Assembly (NCBI GenBank): GCA_009379735.1
Contig: WHTB01000001.1
Coordinates: 1-64,000, forward strand
Direction of reading: 5' to 3'
Source: Propionibacteriales bacterium
GTDB taxonomy: Bacteria > Actinomycetota > Actinomycetes > Propionibacteriales > Nocardioidaceae
DNA length: 64,000 bases
The translations under genes and the position numbers were made by a program. Below, piece by piece: positions 9,901 to 16,950 of this stretch. The notes under the pieces are model-generated. The model had not been told where the DNA came from and made no database searches. It saw only the letters and a program-made list of their open reading frames with translations. Numbering within the stretch: the stretch's first letter is position 1; each line of letters begins with the position of its first letter.

Positions 9901-10537
9901 GTGCGACCTCCGCCTGCCGCCCCAGCGGTTTGAGCTGGCGACGGATCTCGCCGAGCAGGTCGGTCAGCCGGTGCAGGTTGCCTTCTGTCGCGTCCAGCTT
10001 GCGGAGCGCCTTCTCCTTGCGCTTGCGGTGCTTGAGGACTCCGGCCGCTTCCTCGATGAAGCCGCGCCGGTCCTCGGGTGACGCGTGGAGGATGCTGTCG
10101 AGCTGGCCCTGCCCGACGATAACGTGCATCTCCCGGCCGATACCGGAGTCGCTCAGCAGCTCCTGGACGTCAAGGAGCCGGCAGGTCTCGCCGTTGATGG
10201 CGTACTCGGAACCGCCGTTGCGAAACATCGTCCGCGACAGCGTGACCTCGGTGTAGTCGATCGGCAGTGCGCCGTCGGAGTTGTCGATAGTGAGCAGCAC
10301 CTCGGCGCGACCCAGCGGCGGCCGGCCGGACGTGCCGGCGAAGATGACGTCCTCCATCTTCCCGCCACGCAGCGACTTGGCGCCCTGCTCGCCCATCACC
10401 CAGGCGAGCGCGTCCACGACGTTGGACTTGCCCGACCCGTTGGGTCCGACGACGCAGGTGATGCCCGGCTCGAACTGCAGCGTGGTGGACGAGGCGAACG
10501 ACTTGAACCCGCGGAGCGTCAGGCTCTTCAGATACAA
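6971..10537 (-). CDS. smc: Chromosome segregation ATPase SMC
   Basis: A full-length SMC of 1188 residues that condenses and segregates the chromosome together with ScpA and ScpB, which are not in this window. The N-terminus LTLRGFKSFASSTTLQFEP leads to Walker A GPNGSGKSN (about 32-40). Two long Ala/Glu/Arg-rich coiled coils flank a hinge (about 510-660, around GLLGSVAALLSV). The C-terminal head has the ABC signature LLSGGERSLVAVAFL and Walker B FYILDEVEAALDD. The start is TTG at 10537, matching the conserved MYLKSLTL beginning, with GGAGCTCC upstream. It heads the operon that continues with the thioesterase and kinase genes. Confidence 0.97.
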   Translation of the reverse strand: MYLKSLTLRGFKSFASSTTLQFEPGITCVVGPNGSGKSNVVDALAWVMGEQGAKSLRGGKMEDVIFAGTSGRPPLGRAEVLLTIDNSDGALPIDYTEVTLSRTMFRNGGSEYAINGETCRLLDVQELLSDSGIGREMHVIVGQGQLDSILHASPEDRRGFIEEAAGVLKHRKRKEKALRKLDATEGNLHRLTDLLGEIRRQLKPLGRQAEVARKAVVVQSDARDARARLLADDVVRARAALEEELADETALRERRTAVETELNAVRSAEAELEDSLRADAPRLATAQETWYHLSGLRERLRGTQSLAAERVRNLAAQPDEERVGRDPIELEQEAQRVEVQETEIRAEVDVNRAGLEQAVEARQQAEGAHADEDRRVAGLVRAAADRREGLARLTGQVNVLKSRAAAAEEEVGRLTATREDALARAEKAQRDFTSLETQVAGLDAGEQGLDAEHEGAQSALDDLDDRLAKARDEAQTAERERAALAARREALELGLARKDGAGALLAATDEVSGLLGSVAALLSVRAGYEAAVAAALGSAADAVAVSDLGSAVGAISHLKGADLGRAGMLLGGGPGQDPVDDAGWPGLPAGVSYAIDVVEAPAELAGGLRRLLFKVAVVDDLSAARRLVAELPDVVAATRDGDLIASHFAAGGSSSTPSLLEVQAAVDEAAEQLAEASHRAERLRFDIARLEEERADAARRVDVALARLHESDATLAAVAEQLGQHGSQARSAQGEAARLNTAIDEAGQARDRDMAGLADLEDRLARAEDAPEEEPDTDALQQLGEAARSARAKETEARLALRTAEERARALHGRADALRASARKEREARAAAVALRERQRREAAVAEAVGRGAVVVLQRLERSLQRAADDRARVERERSEREQRLSSTRGSIRDLDAELGRLTDTVHRDEMARTEQRLRIEQLEERALDELGLDPEALVTDYGPDVLVPPGPAAPGEERETEPEPVPFVRAEQEKRLRAADRALALLGKVNPLALEEFSALEERHKFLTEQLEDLKQTRRDLLDIVREVDERVEQVFMQAYVDVEREFAEVFGRLFPGGEGRLVLTDPSDLLATGIDVEARPAGKKVKRLSLLSGGERSLVAVAFLVALFKARPSPFYILDEVEAALDDTNLGRLLEIYEELRENSQLVVITHQKRTMEVGDALYGVSMRGDGVSAVISQRLRESESA

Positions 10538-10690
10538 CGCGGAGCTCCTCGGAAACGGCGGTCCTGGGGAAGGCCAGGTCGCAGCCTACCCGGCGGGTAC
10601 GGCGGGGCCGCGGAGCCTCGCCGGTCTGTCGCCTATGCGCCGTTTCGGCGCACTATCGCCGTACGGCTCCGCAGGCCCAGCACAGAGTGA

Positions 10691-10714
10691 AGGGACGCCG
10701 CGAAGGGCGTCCCT
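10691..10714 (-). terminator. Hairpin terminator between the small coiled-coil gene and smc
   Basis: AGGGACGCC (10691-10699) and GGCGTCCCT (10706-10714) form a perfect 9-bp stem with a 6-base loop, 27 bases past the stop of the small gene at 10741. There is no U-tract, which is common in high-GC actinobacteria. The remaining sequence to smc (10538-10690) should hold the smc promoter, but I cannot pick a convincing one. Confidence 0.5.
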
Positions 10715-10740
10715 GATGGGTGGTGCGGTGGAGGTGGAGC

Positions 10741-10941
10741 TCAGGTGAGCGCGGGCTCCCGGTCGGTGTCAGCCAGCGTCAGAAGCTGGTCTTGGTGGAT
10801 TGCGGCGTTGAGAGTGTCGTTCTCGCGCTGCAGGCGGAGGACCTGGTTTTCGAGGTCCTGGACTCGCTGACGCAGATGCCGCGATTCCTCGATGATGCGG
10901 GGGTCTGGGCCGCCGACGTATCCGAGGAGTGCCTTGGCCAT
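10741..10941 (-). CDS. Small coiled-coil protein next to smc, unknown function
   Basis: A 66-residue protein beginning MAKALLGYVGGPDPRIIEE. Residues 20-45 (HLRQRVQDLENQVLRLQREN) have hydrophobic residues at coiled-coil spacing with charged flanks, so a short dimeric leucine-zipper-like helix is likely. The ATG at 10941 is chosen because AAAAGGA lies 9 bases upstream. The frame continues upstream only through sequence that lacks a plausible start and overlaps the divergent promoter region. It stands alone before smc on the same strand with a hairpin between. I recall similar short MAKALLG proteins in other actinobacteria but know of no assigned function. Confidence 0.75.
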   Translation of the reverse strand: MAKALLGYVGGPDPRIIEESRHLRQRVQDLENQVLRLQRENDTLNAAIHQDQLLTLADTDREPALT

Positions 10942-11126
10942 AAACGTTGTCCTTTTGTGAGGTCCGGACGTGCGCAAACCCTCGGCCCTGAACGGGGTGG
11001 GTCCAACGGAGGGATGCCTGTCTTCCAGGGTCGCACTCGTGCTGCCCTGGGTCAAGCCAGCGGTCGGGCGAGCCGGTGGGCGGTGACGCGAGCCCACGCT
11101 TCCGTACGTCCGGCACGATGGGACGC

Positions 11127-11333
11127 ATGAGCTCGGGACCACCGCCAGACCTCGCCGTCCATCCGTGCCAGACCCTCTGCGCCTGGAGCGGCACCGGCGA
11201 ACGGCGGGCCGGGAAGCGTCTCTTCGCCTGCTCCGGCTGCGGATCGGAGTGGGTGGTCGGCCAGGGCTGGACACCCGCCGACGCGGACGGGACGGTCGCC
11301 GCGGAGGTGCGGGCCGAGCTCGACGGGCAGTGA
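11127..11333 (+). CDS. Small Cys-containing (zinc-ribbon-like) protein, unknown
   Basis: A 68-residue protein with a CQTLC segment near residue 11 and CSGCG near residue 33, spaced as in small zinc ribbons, followed by a conserved-looking EWVVGQGWTPADADG. It is transcribed divergently from the small coiled-coil gene. The 185-base gap between them (10942-11126) is a shared promoter region with no clear -10 that I can defend. The start ATG at 11127 has GGGA 5 bases upstream; an in-frame ATG at 11118 is an alternative. No function is known to me, and metal binding is inferred only from the cysteine spacing. Confidence 0.55.
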   Translation: MSSGPPPDLAVHPCQTLCAWSGTGERRAGKRLFACSGCGSEWVVGQGWTPADADGTVAAEVRAELDGQ

Positions 11334-11417
11334 CCCGACCGCGTTGGCGGAGTCGGACGTGGTGTGCCATCTGCCACCACCCGGTGGATGGATGCGCAGG
11401 TCGGTCTGCGACCTTCG

Positions 11418-11477
11418 TTGACTGGCGCGTTGCGTAGTCCTCGCGTCCGGTTTGTCCCTACGCAACGCGCCAGTCAA
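11418..11477. repeat. Perfect 20-bp inverted repeat
   Basis: TTGACTGGCGCGTTGCGTAG (11418-11437) is repeated in exact inverse at 11458-11477, with a 20-base spacer. It lies between the convergent 68-residue gene and the DUF1080 gene, 35 bases from the stop of the latter. It could act as a bidirectional terminator but has no T-tract, and arms of this length resemble the other long palindromes in the window. Confidence 0.8.
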
Positions 11478-11512
11478 TGAGGTGGAGTGCAACCGACGAA
11501 TCTGAAGGCCGA

Positions 11513-12547
11513 TCAGGGGCAGTCCTTCTCGGAGAGGTCGCGCACTCGGACGTTGCGATAGGAGACGACATCGGGTGCGGAGCCATGGGCCTGCAGGCCG
11601 ACATGGCCGACCAGGCCTCGGCTGCTGGAGTCGGGGTCGTTCGGGCGGCCCGGGAACGGCAGGCCGGGGACGTTCTCGAACTCGTTGATGACGACGCCGT
11701 TGCGGATGACGGTGTAGTGCTGACCGACCACACGGACCTCGAGGTCGTTCCACACACCCTTGTCCGTGGCACGCGCCTGCTCCAGGTTGAGATCCGCGAA
11801 GCCGTAGATCGAGCCGGTCTTGCGCGGGTCGTTGCCGGGCGCCTCGGGCGAGTCGTTGACCTGCACCTCGTGGCCGCAGTTCACCGCGATCCAGGACAGG
11901 TTGTTGGTCTCGTTGCCGTTGAACGTCGTCGGGCAGCCCTCGACCGGACCGAACATCGGTGGGAAGCGGACCTGTACGCCGCTGTTCGCACGGCCGTCGC
12001 CCGGCGCGTCGTCACGGAACTGCAGCCGCATCGAAAAGTCCCCGAACTGCTCCGGGGTGTACCACAGGGTGCCGAACCCGCCGGTGGCCCCGACCCGGCT
12101 CCGGATCGTGCCGTCGGGTTGCAGGTCGAAGCCGCCGTCACCCGCGTAGGCCCAGTCGGCGAACGAGGCAGCGGTCCCATCGAACAGCGGCTGGTACGGC
12201 GCGGACCTGCCGACGTCGGAGCGGCCGGCGGTGCTGACGAGTGCGGACTGCTCCGTCGAGCTGATGACACCGTCGCTGCGCAGCGAGCCGGCGACCTCGG
12301 TGACGTGACGGACGAAGCCGCCGTGGCTGTCCCACGCGCTCTCGTCGTCGACCAGGTCGTTGATGCTGCACCCGCCGCCAGCCATCCGGTTGTCGACGCC
12401 GCTGTCGAAGTCGAGGAAGCGGACCGTCGGCCGCTGGTCGGCGACGTCGCAGGTCTGGTCGATCGCCTGCGCCGGCGAGCCGACCAGGGCCGTCACGCCC
12501 AGCGACGCCGTCGCGACGAGGGTGAGGGGATGTCTCGATGTACGCAT
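11513..12547 (-). CDS. Secreted DUF1080 (3-keto-glycoside hydrolase-like) protein
   Basis: A 344-residue exported protein. A signal peptide (1-28, ending GSPAQA) is followed by a module at about 46-110 (DSGVDNRMAGGGC, then DDESAW and HGGFVRHV) that also closes the ThuA protein at 130-4656. A DUF1080/concanavalin-like domain fills 118-344 (YQPLFDGT, RDDAPGDGRANSGVQVRFP, TGSIYGF). DUF1080 proteins include 3-keto-disaccharide hydrolases, which fits the ThuA theme. The ATG at 12547 has GGAGGA 5 bases upstream and precedes the signal peptide; the longer frame reads through a palindromic repeat and is rejected. The exact substrate is unknown. Confidence 0.85.
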   Translation of the reverse strand: MRTSRHPLTLVATASLGVTALVGSPAQAIDQTCDVADQRPTVRFLDFDSGVDNRMAGGGCSINDLVDDESAWDSHGGFVRHVTEVAGSLRSDGVISSTEQSALVSTAGRSDVGRSAPYQPLFDGTAASFADWAYAGDGGFDLQPDGTIRSRVGATGGFGTLWYTPEQFGDFSMRLQFRDDAPGDGRANSGVQVRFPPMFGPVEGCPTTFNGNETNNLSWIAVNCGHEVQVNDSPEAPGNDPRKTGSIYGFADLNLEQARATDKGVWNDLEVRVVGQHYTVIRNGVVINEFENVPGLPFPGRPNDPDSSSRGLVGHVGLQAHGSAPDVVSYRNVRVRDLSEKDCP

Positions 12548-12644
12548 GTGCTCCTCCAGGTGGGGCGACCGGGGCGGTGAGCTCGATGACTTACCGCAAT
12601 GACTCACATACGTTGAGCACGGTACTCCCCAGCGGACCCACCTA

Positions 12645-12705
12645 CTCGCGCCGAGGTTGCGCGAATGCACATCGGTGCTGTGCATTCGCGCAACCTCGGC
12701 GCGAG
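12645..12705. repeat. Perfect 27-bp palindrome of the CGCGCCGAGGTTGCGC family
   Basis: Arms 12645-12671 and 12679-12705 are exact inverse copies (core CGCGCCGAGGTTGCGCGAAT) with a 7-base loop. The right arm ends 1 base before the mutM stop codon, so it may terminate mutM transcription. The same core recurs at 28724-29177 and 39108-39326. Confidence 0.9.
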
Positions 12706-12706
12706 A

Positions 12707-13558
12707 TCACCAGCGGGCGCGGCGGGGGCGGGGCTGGCAGCGCGGGCAGGTGTACGACGAGCGGTTCATGAACGGGTCGCGCCGGATCGGCGTACCGCAG
12801 CGCGGGCAGGGCTCGCCGGTACGTCCGTACACCTGCAGCGAACGGTCGAAGTAGCCGCTCTGGCCGTTGACGTCGACGTAGAGCGCATCGAACGACGTGC
12901 CGCCCTCGGTCAACGCGGCCCGCATGACGTCCCTGGCCGCGTCGATCAGCCGGATGCCCTCGAGGCGACGGAGCGTCTCCGTCGGCCGGGCGAAGTGCAG
13001 GCGGGCCTGCCACAGCGCCTCGTCGGCGTAGATGTTGCCGATGCCAGAGGCCAGGGTCTGGTCCAGCAGGGCGCGCTTGACCCCGGTACGGCGGCGGCGC
13101 AGGCCGGCCAGCCAGGCGACCTGGTCGAACTCGGGGTCGAGCGGGTCACGGCCGATGTGCGCGACCTCGGCCGGCAGCTCGGCGCCACCCTCGGAGACCA
13201 TCAGCCCGCCGAACATGCGCTGGTCGCAGAAGCGCAGCTGGTTGCCGTCGGACAGCGTCACCATGACCCGCAGGTGCCGGTCGGCCTCCGCGCCCGGCGG
13301 CTGGACCAGCAGCTGGCCGCTCATCCCGAGGTGGGCGACGATCGCATCCTCGTCGTCAAGCGGCAACCAGAGATACTTCCCGCGCCGCCGGGCGCCGGTG
13401 ACCTCCCGCCCGGCCAGCCGACCGGCGAAGTCGTGCGGGCCGGCGAGGTGGCGGCGGACGGAACGTGACTCGAGCACCTCGGCCGCAGTGATGCGACGGC
13501 CGACGACATGGGCCGCCAGGCCACGCCGGACGACCTCGACCTCGGGGAGCTCGGGCAC
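12707..13558 (-). CDS. mutM: Formamidopyrimidine-DNA glycosylase
   Basis: A 283-residue bifunctional glycosylase/AP lyase that removes 8-oxoguanine and formamidopyrimidines. The N-terminal [13 protein letters not shown] supplies the catalytic Pro and Glu once the start residue is removed. [10 protein letters not shown] carries the conserved Lys, and the C-terminal zinc finger is [13 protein letters not shown] followed by YTCPRC. The length is normal. It starts with GTG at 13558, 6 bases after the rnc stop, so it is co-transcribed with rnc. A palindrome directly after the stop may end the transcript. Confidence 0.95.
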   Translation of the reverse strand: MPELPEVEVVRRGLAAHVVGRRITAAEVLESRSVRRHLAGPHDFAGRLAGREVTGARRRGKYLWLPLDDEDAIVAHLGMSGQLLVQPPGAEADRHLRVMVTLSDGNQLRFCDQRMFGGLMVSEGGAELPAEVAHIGRDPLDPEFDQVAWLAGLRRRRTGVKRALLDQTLASGIGNIYADEALWQARLHFARPTETLRRLEGIRLIDAARDVMRAALTEGGTSFDALYVDVNGQSGYFDRSLQVYGRTGEPCPRCGTPIRRDPFMNRSSYTCPRCQPRPRRARW

Positions 13559-13564
13559 CGCCGG

Positions 13565-14287
13565 TCAGCGTTCGACTGTCACGGACTGCTGCAACGCCCG
13601 GTAGGCGGTCTCGGCCGCCTGCTGCTCGGCCTCCTTCTTGGACCGACCGGTGCCGCGGCCGTAGACGCCGTCGCCGACCCGGACGCGGGCCGTGAACACC
13701 TTCTCGTGGTCGGGGCCGTCCTCGTCGATGAGGTACTCCGGCACACCGAGCGAGGCGTTGGCGGTGAGCTCTTGCAGCGAGGTCTTCCAGTCGAGGCCGG
13801 CGCCCATCTCGGACGCCGCCGCGATGACCGGGTCGAACAGCCGGTGCACGACGTCGCCGGCGACCACGAAACCCTGGTCGACGAAGACGGCGCCGATCAC
13901 GGCCTCGACGGTGTCGGACAGGATGGACGCCTTGTCGCGACCGCCGGTGCTGTCCTCGCCCCGGCCGAGCCGGACATAGCTGCCGAGGCCGAGCGTACGG
14001 CCGACCTCGGCCAGCGCGCGGGCGTTGACCACCGCCGCGCGCAGCTTGGCCAGCCGGCCCTCGGACAGGTCGGGATGGATCCGGTACAGCGTCTCGGTGA
14101 CCACGACCCCGAGCACCGAGTCGCCCAGGAACTCCAGCCGCTCGTTGGTCGGCAGGCCGCCGTTCTCGTACGCGTAGGACCGGTGGGTGAGGGCGCGCTC
14201 CAGGAGCTCCGGGTCGAGATCGACGACCCCGAGCTGTTCGCGCAGCTCGTCGTGCGACGCGTCCGTGGCGCTGGCCGACTCGGTCAC
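13565..14287 (-). CDS. rnc: Ribonuclease III
   Basis: A 240-residue double-strand-specific endoribonuclease for rRNA and mRNA processing. The signature [13 protein letters not shown] (near 50-62) holds the metal-binding Glu and Asp, and a second acidic cluster is [17 protein letters not shown]-terminal dsRNA-binding domain spans about 168-236 ([22 protein letters not shown]). The start is GTG at 14287, 13 bases after the rpmF stop. The cluster DUF177, rpmF, rnc, mutM runs on one strand as in many bacteria. Confidence 0.96.
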   Translation of the reverse strand: MTESASATDASHDELREQLGVVDLDPELLERALTHRSYAYENGGLPTNERLEFLGDSVLGVVVTETLYRIHPDLSEGRLAKLRAAVVNARALAEVGRTLGLGSYVRLGRGEDSTGGRDKASILSDTVEAVIGAVFVDQGFVVAGDVVHRLFDPVIAAASEMGAGLDWKTSLQELTANASLGVPEYLIDEDGPDHEKVFTARVRVGDGVYGRGTGRSKKEAEQQAAETAYRALQQSVTVER

Positions 14288-14300
14288 GGCATCGGCTGGG

Positions 14301-14486
14301 TCAGAGCACCTGGCGCAGGTCGCCGCGAGGGCCGTACTGGCCGCACACGGGGCAGGCTCGGTGCGGGAGGTGCTTGGAGCCGCAGGCGGGGTTGGCGCAC
14401 GTCACCAGCGAGGGTGCGGTGGCCTTCCATTGCGAACGGCGGTGACGCGTGTTGCTGCGCGACATCTTCCGCTTCGGAACAGCCAC
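14301..14486 (-). CDS. rpmF: 50S ribosomal protein L32
   Basis: A 61-residue L32 with the typical start [16 protein letters not shown] and a zinc-ribbon form of four cysteines (CANPAC then CPVC). This is the zinc-binding type, not the Cys-free paralogue expressed under zinc starvation. It begins 3 bases after the DUF177 stop and is followed closely by rnc. Confidence 0.97.
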   Translation of the reverse strand: MAVPKRKMSRSNTRHRRSQWKATAPSLVTCANPACGSKHLPHRACPVCGQYGPRGDLRQVL

Positions 14487-14489
14487 GGT

Positions 14490-15089
14490 CTACTCCTCAT
14501 CTGAGCCGGCCCGGTTGCCCGGACCGGCGATTGCCTCGTCGTCAGTCAGCGTGGTGAGCGCCGCCCAGCGTGGGTCGATCGCGTCACCGTGGTTGTGCTG
14601 GGGGTCGTCTGCGAGCCGCGCCCCGCAGGTGGGGCACAACCCGGGGCAGTCGTCCCGGCACAGCGGGGTGTACGGCAGTGCCAGCACCACCGCATCCCGC
14701 ACCACCGGCTCGAGGTCGAGGTAGTCGCCCTCGAGCCGACTGGTCTCTTCGTCCTCGGCGCCGTTGGCGCGACGGTCCCCGTCGTCGTATGCGTACAGCT
14801 CCTGGAGGTCGACCTCGAGATCCTGCTCGAGCCGCTCCAGGCACCGCGTGCACTCGCCGACGAGGTGCGCCCGCGCCGTTCCGGTCACGAGCACGCCCTC
14901 CATGACAGCCTCGAGCCGAAGGTCCAGCTCGAGGTCGCTGCCCTCAGGCACCTCGAGTACGTCGATACCGAGGTCCGCCGGTGCCGGCACCGACCGGGCC
15001 ATCTGGCGCTGAGACCCAGGGCGGCGTCCGAGCTCGAAAGTGTCGAGCACGAGCGGCGCTCGGGGATCAAGAGTGCTCAGGATGGTCAC
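14490..15089 (-). CDS. DUF177 (YceD-family) protein
   Basis: A 199-residue DUF177 protein. The family is linked to 23S rRNA accumulation and ribosome assembly and is nearly always encoded just before rpmF, as here (3-base gap). It has two cysteine pairs, ECTRCLERL near residue 75 and CRDDCPGLCPTCG near 155, the usual zinc-binding pattern. The start is GTG at 15089. The 149 bases upstream to 15238 hold no gene that I can support. Confidence 0.88.
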   Translation of the reverse strand: MTILSTLDPRAPLVLDTFELGRRPGSQRQMARSVPAPADLGIDVLEVPEGSDLELDLRLEAVMEGVLVTGTARAHLVGECTRCLERLEQDLEVDLQELYAYDDGDRRANGAEDEETSRLEGDYLDLEPVVRDAVVLALPYTPLCRDDCPGLCPTCGARLADDPQHNHGDAIDPRWAALTTLTDDEAIAGPGNRAGSDEE

Positions 15090-15238
15090 CGTACGTCGAA
15101 GTCAGGCACAACGAACCGCGATCTTCTTGCGAAGACCAGCGCACAGCCTAACGGTTACGCCCCATGACTCCCAAACCGGGCACCCGGCCGGCGGCCCACC
15201 GACGTAGGGCCCACATGGCACTGACGGTGCATCGTGCG

Positions 15239-15739
15239 TCAGGTGCCGTCGCCGGGCAGGGTGAAGTCGTCGGCGTTGCGCAGCGCGTCGAGCTCGCTGC
15301 GCCCCTGCAGCCGGCCACGGCCGCGGCTCACCGCTTCGAGCGTCTTGGTCAGGCTGATCTCGAAGTTGGCGAGCTTGTCGTCGACGTACTCGTCGGTCTC
15401 GCGGCGCAGCGCCTCGCTCTCGGACTGCGCACCGCCGAGCAACCGCTCCGCCTCTGCCCTGGCGACGCGGTAGACCTCGGTCTCTGACACGAGGCGCTCG
15501 CGCTCGAGGTACGCGTCGGCGACGATCTGGTCGGCCTTGCCGGTCGCCTGGGCGATGACGCCGTCACGGTCCGACGTCACCAGGTCTGCCTCGGCGAACG
15601 CCTTCGGCATGTCCGCGGCGAGCCGGTCGATCTGCGCGAGCAGATCGGCCCGGTTGACGACTGCCGACGCCGACATCGGCATCGACCGCGCGCCCTCCAC
15701 CATGAACCGGATCTCGGCCAGCTGTTCGTGCACGTCCAC
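15239..15739 (-). CDS. DivIVA/SepIVA-like coiled-coil cell-division protein
   Basis: A 166-residue, largely helical protein beginning MDVHEQLAEIRFMVEGARSM. The middle (about 45-150) is rich in Ala, Glu and Arg with coiled-coil spacing (AQATGKADQIVADAYLERER). Its position between DUF177/rnc and coaD matches Rv2927c (SepIVA) of mycobacteria, an essential septation factor related to DivIVA. It is shorter than SepIVA, so orthology is inferred from position and coiled-coil character. It starts 54 bases after the coaD stop. Confidence 0.65.
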   Translation of the reverse strand: MDVHEQLAEIRFMVEGARSMPMSASAVVNRADLLAQIDRLAADMPKAFAEADLVTSDRDGVIAQATGKADQIVADAYLERERLVSETEVYRVARAEAERLLGGAQSESEALRRETDEYVDDKLANFEISLTKTLEAVSRGRGRLQGRSELDALRNADDFTLPGDGT

Positions 15740-15793
15740 TACTTGCCTCTCAGTCGCACTCCGGCGAGGCTCCCCCTCGGCCGGCGGGTGACA

Positions 15794-16282
15794 TCAGCCG
15801 CGCTTCCGCGCCGCCAGACGGGCTGTCAGCAGCGGAAGTACGTGCTCCGGAACGAGCCCGGAGACGTCACCACCGAACGCCGCAACCTCCTTGACGAGGC
15901 TCGACGCCAAAAAAGAATACTCCGGACTTGTCGGGACAAACACCGTCTCGACGTCCGCAAGGCTGCTGTTCATCTGCGCCATCTGCAACTCGTAGTCGAA
16001 GTCGCTGACCGCGCGCAGGCCTTTCACGATCGCCACGATGCCCCGTTCGCGGCAGAAATCCACCAGTAATCCGTGGAAGGAGTCGACCACGAGGTTGGGG
16101 AACTGCTTCGTCGTCTCGCGCAGCATCTCCATCCGTTCCTCGACGTCGAACAGCCCCTGCTTGTTGTTGTTGATCAGCACGGCCACAGTGACCTCGTCGA
16201 ACAGCGAGGCCGCTCGGGAGACGATGTCGAGGTGACCGTTGGTCACCGGGTCGAACGACCCCGGGCAGACTGCACGGCGCAC
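15794..16282 (-). CDS. coaD: Phosphopantetheine adenylyltransferase
   Basis: A 162-residue enzyme that makes dephospho-CoA from 4'-phosphopantetheine and ATP, the penultimate step of CoA synthesis. [20 protein letters not shown] contains the nucleotidyltransferase T/HxGH motif. [20 protein letters not shown] is the family C-terminal motif in place of ISSTxVR. The start is GTG at 16282. A hairpin in the 101-base gap separates it from rsmD. Confidence 0.96.
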   Translation of the reverse strand: MRRAVCPGSFDPVTNGHLDIVSRAASLFDEVTVAVLINNNKQGLFDVEERMEMLRETTKQFPNLVVDSFHGLLVDFCRERGIVAIVKGLRAVSDFDYELQMAQMNSSLADVETVFVPTSPEYSFLASSLVKEVAAFGGDVSGLVPEHVLPLLTARLAARKRG

Positions 16283-16301
16283 GGTCGGGCTCCTCGTGGG
16301 A

Positions 16302-16320
16302 GGGCGCCCGGGAGGCGCCC
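16302..16320 (-). terminator. Hairpin between rsmD and coaD
   Basis: GGGCGCC (16302-16308) pairs with GGCGCCC (16314-16320) around a 5-base loop, 64 bases after the rsmD stop and 20 bases before the coaD start. It may reduce read-through or act in the coaD leader. There is no U-tract. Confidence 0.35.
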
Positions 16321-16383
16321 ACGTAGTGGCGGCCAGGGAAGGCCGGCGGTCGTGACACTCCGTCGTGACACGCGGTAGTGAGG

Positions 16384-16950
16384 CTAGCTAGCGCGACCGT
16401 ACCAAACGTGGGTCTCGCCGTAGCGACGTGCACGCAGCGCGACGTAGCCGGGCGGCCAAGCCAGGTCAGGGGTGCGAGACGAGCGCTCGACCACCACCAG
16501 CGCGTCGGGGTTGAGCCAGCCGTGGTCGCACAGATCGGACAGCACCGCGACGACCGCGTCGTTGTCCAGGGGGTACGGCGGGTCGAGGAACACCGCATCG
16601 AATCCTGCGCCGCCCGGCGGTGCCGACCGGACGACCCGCTCGACCCGCCCGCCGGACACCGTGACCTCGCCGAACCCAAGCGTGGCGACGTTGTCCCGGG
16701 CCACCTTCACGACGCGGCGGTCGTGCTCGACGAGCAGCGCCCGCGCGGCGCCGCGCGACATCGCCTCGAGACCGACCGCTCCCGACCCGGCGTAGAGGTC
16801 GAGGAAGGCCGCGCCGGCCAGCGACCCGAGCGTGGACTCCACCGTCGAGAAAACCGCCTCCCGCACCCGGTCGGAGGTCGGCCGGGTGCCGTCGCCGGGC
16901 GGCGTGACCAGCCGCCGGCCGCCGGCGGTCCCGGCGATGATCCGGGTCAC
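16384..16950 (-). CDS. rsmD: 16S rRNA (guanine966-N2)-methyltransferase
   Basis: A 188-residue SAM-dependent methyltransferase. [12 protein letters not shown] is the family N-terminus, [18 protein letters not shown] is SAM motif I (about 50-67), and [11 protein letters not shown] is the catalytic N/DPPY motif. It starts at GTG 16950, whose GTGA overlaps the recG stop, so it is translated with recG. The next gene, coaD, follows after 101 bases, the usual rsmD-coaD pairing. Confidence 0.93.
   Translation of the reverse strand: MTRIIAGTAGGRRLVTPPGDGTRPTSDRVREAVFSTVESTLGSLAGAAFLDLYAGSGAVGLEAMSRGAARALLVEHDRRVVKVARDNVATLGFGEVTVSGGRVERVVRSAPPGGAGFDAVFLDPPYPLDNDAVVAVLSDLCDHGWLNPDALVVVERSSRTPDLAWPPGYVALRARRYGETHVWYGRAS

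Noticed and set aside
10741-11370. 209-residue frame containing the 66-residue coiled-coil protein
   Set aside because: The N-terminal extension is antisense to the zinc-ribbon-like gene and the only good ribosome site precedes the internal ATG at 10941.
12548-12685. Upstream extension of the DUF1080 gene to 12685
   Set aside because: It reads through the long palindrome and would bury the signal peptide; GGAGGA precedes the internal ATG at 12547.
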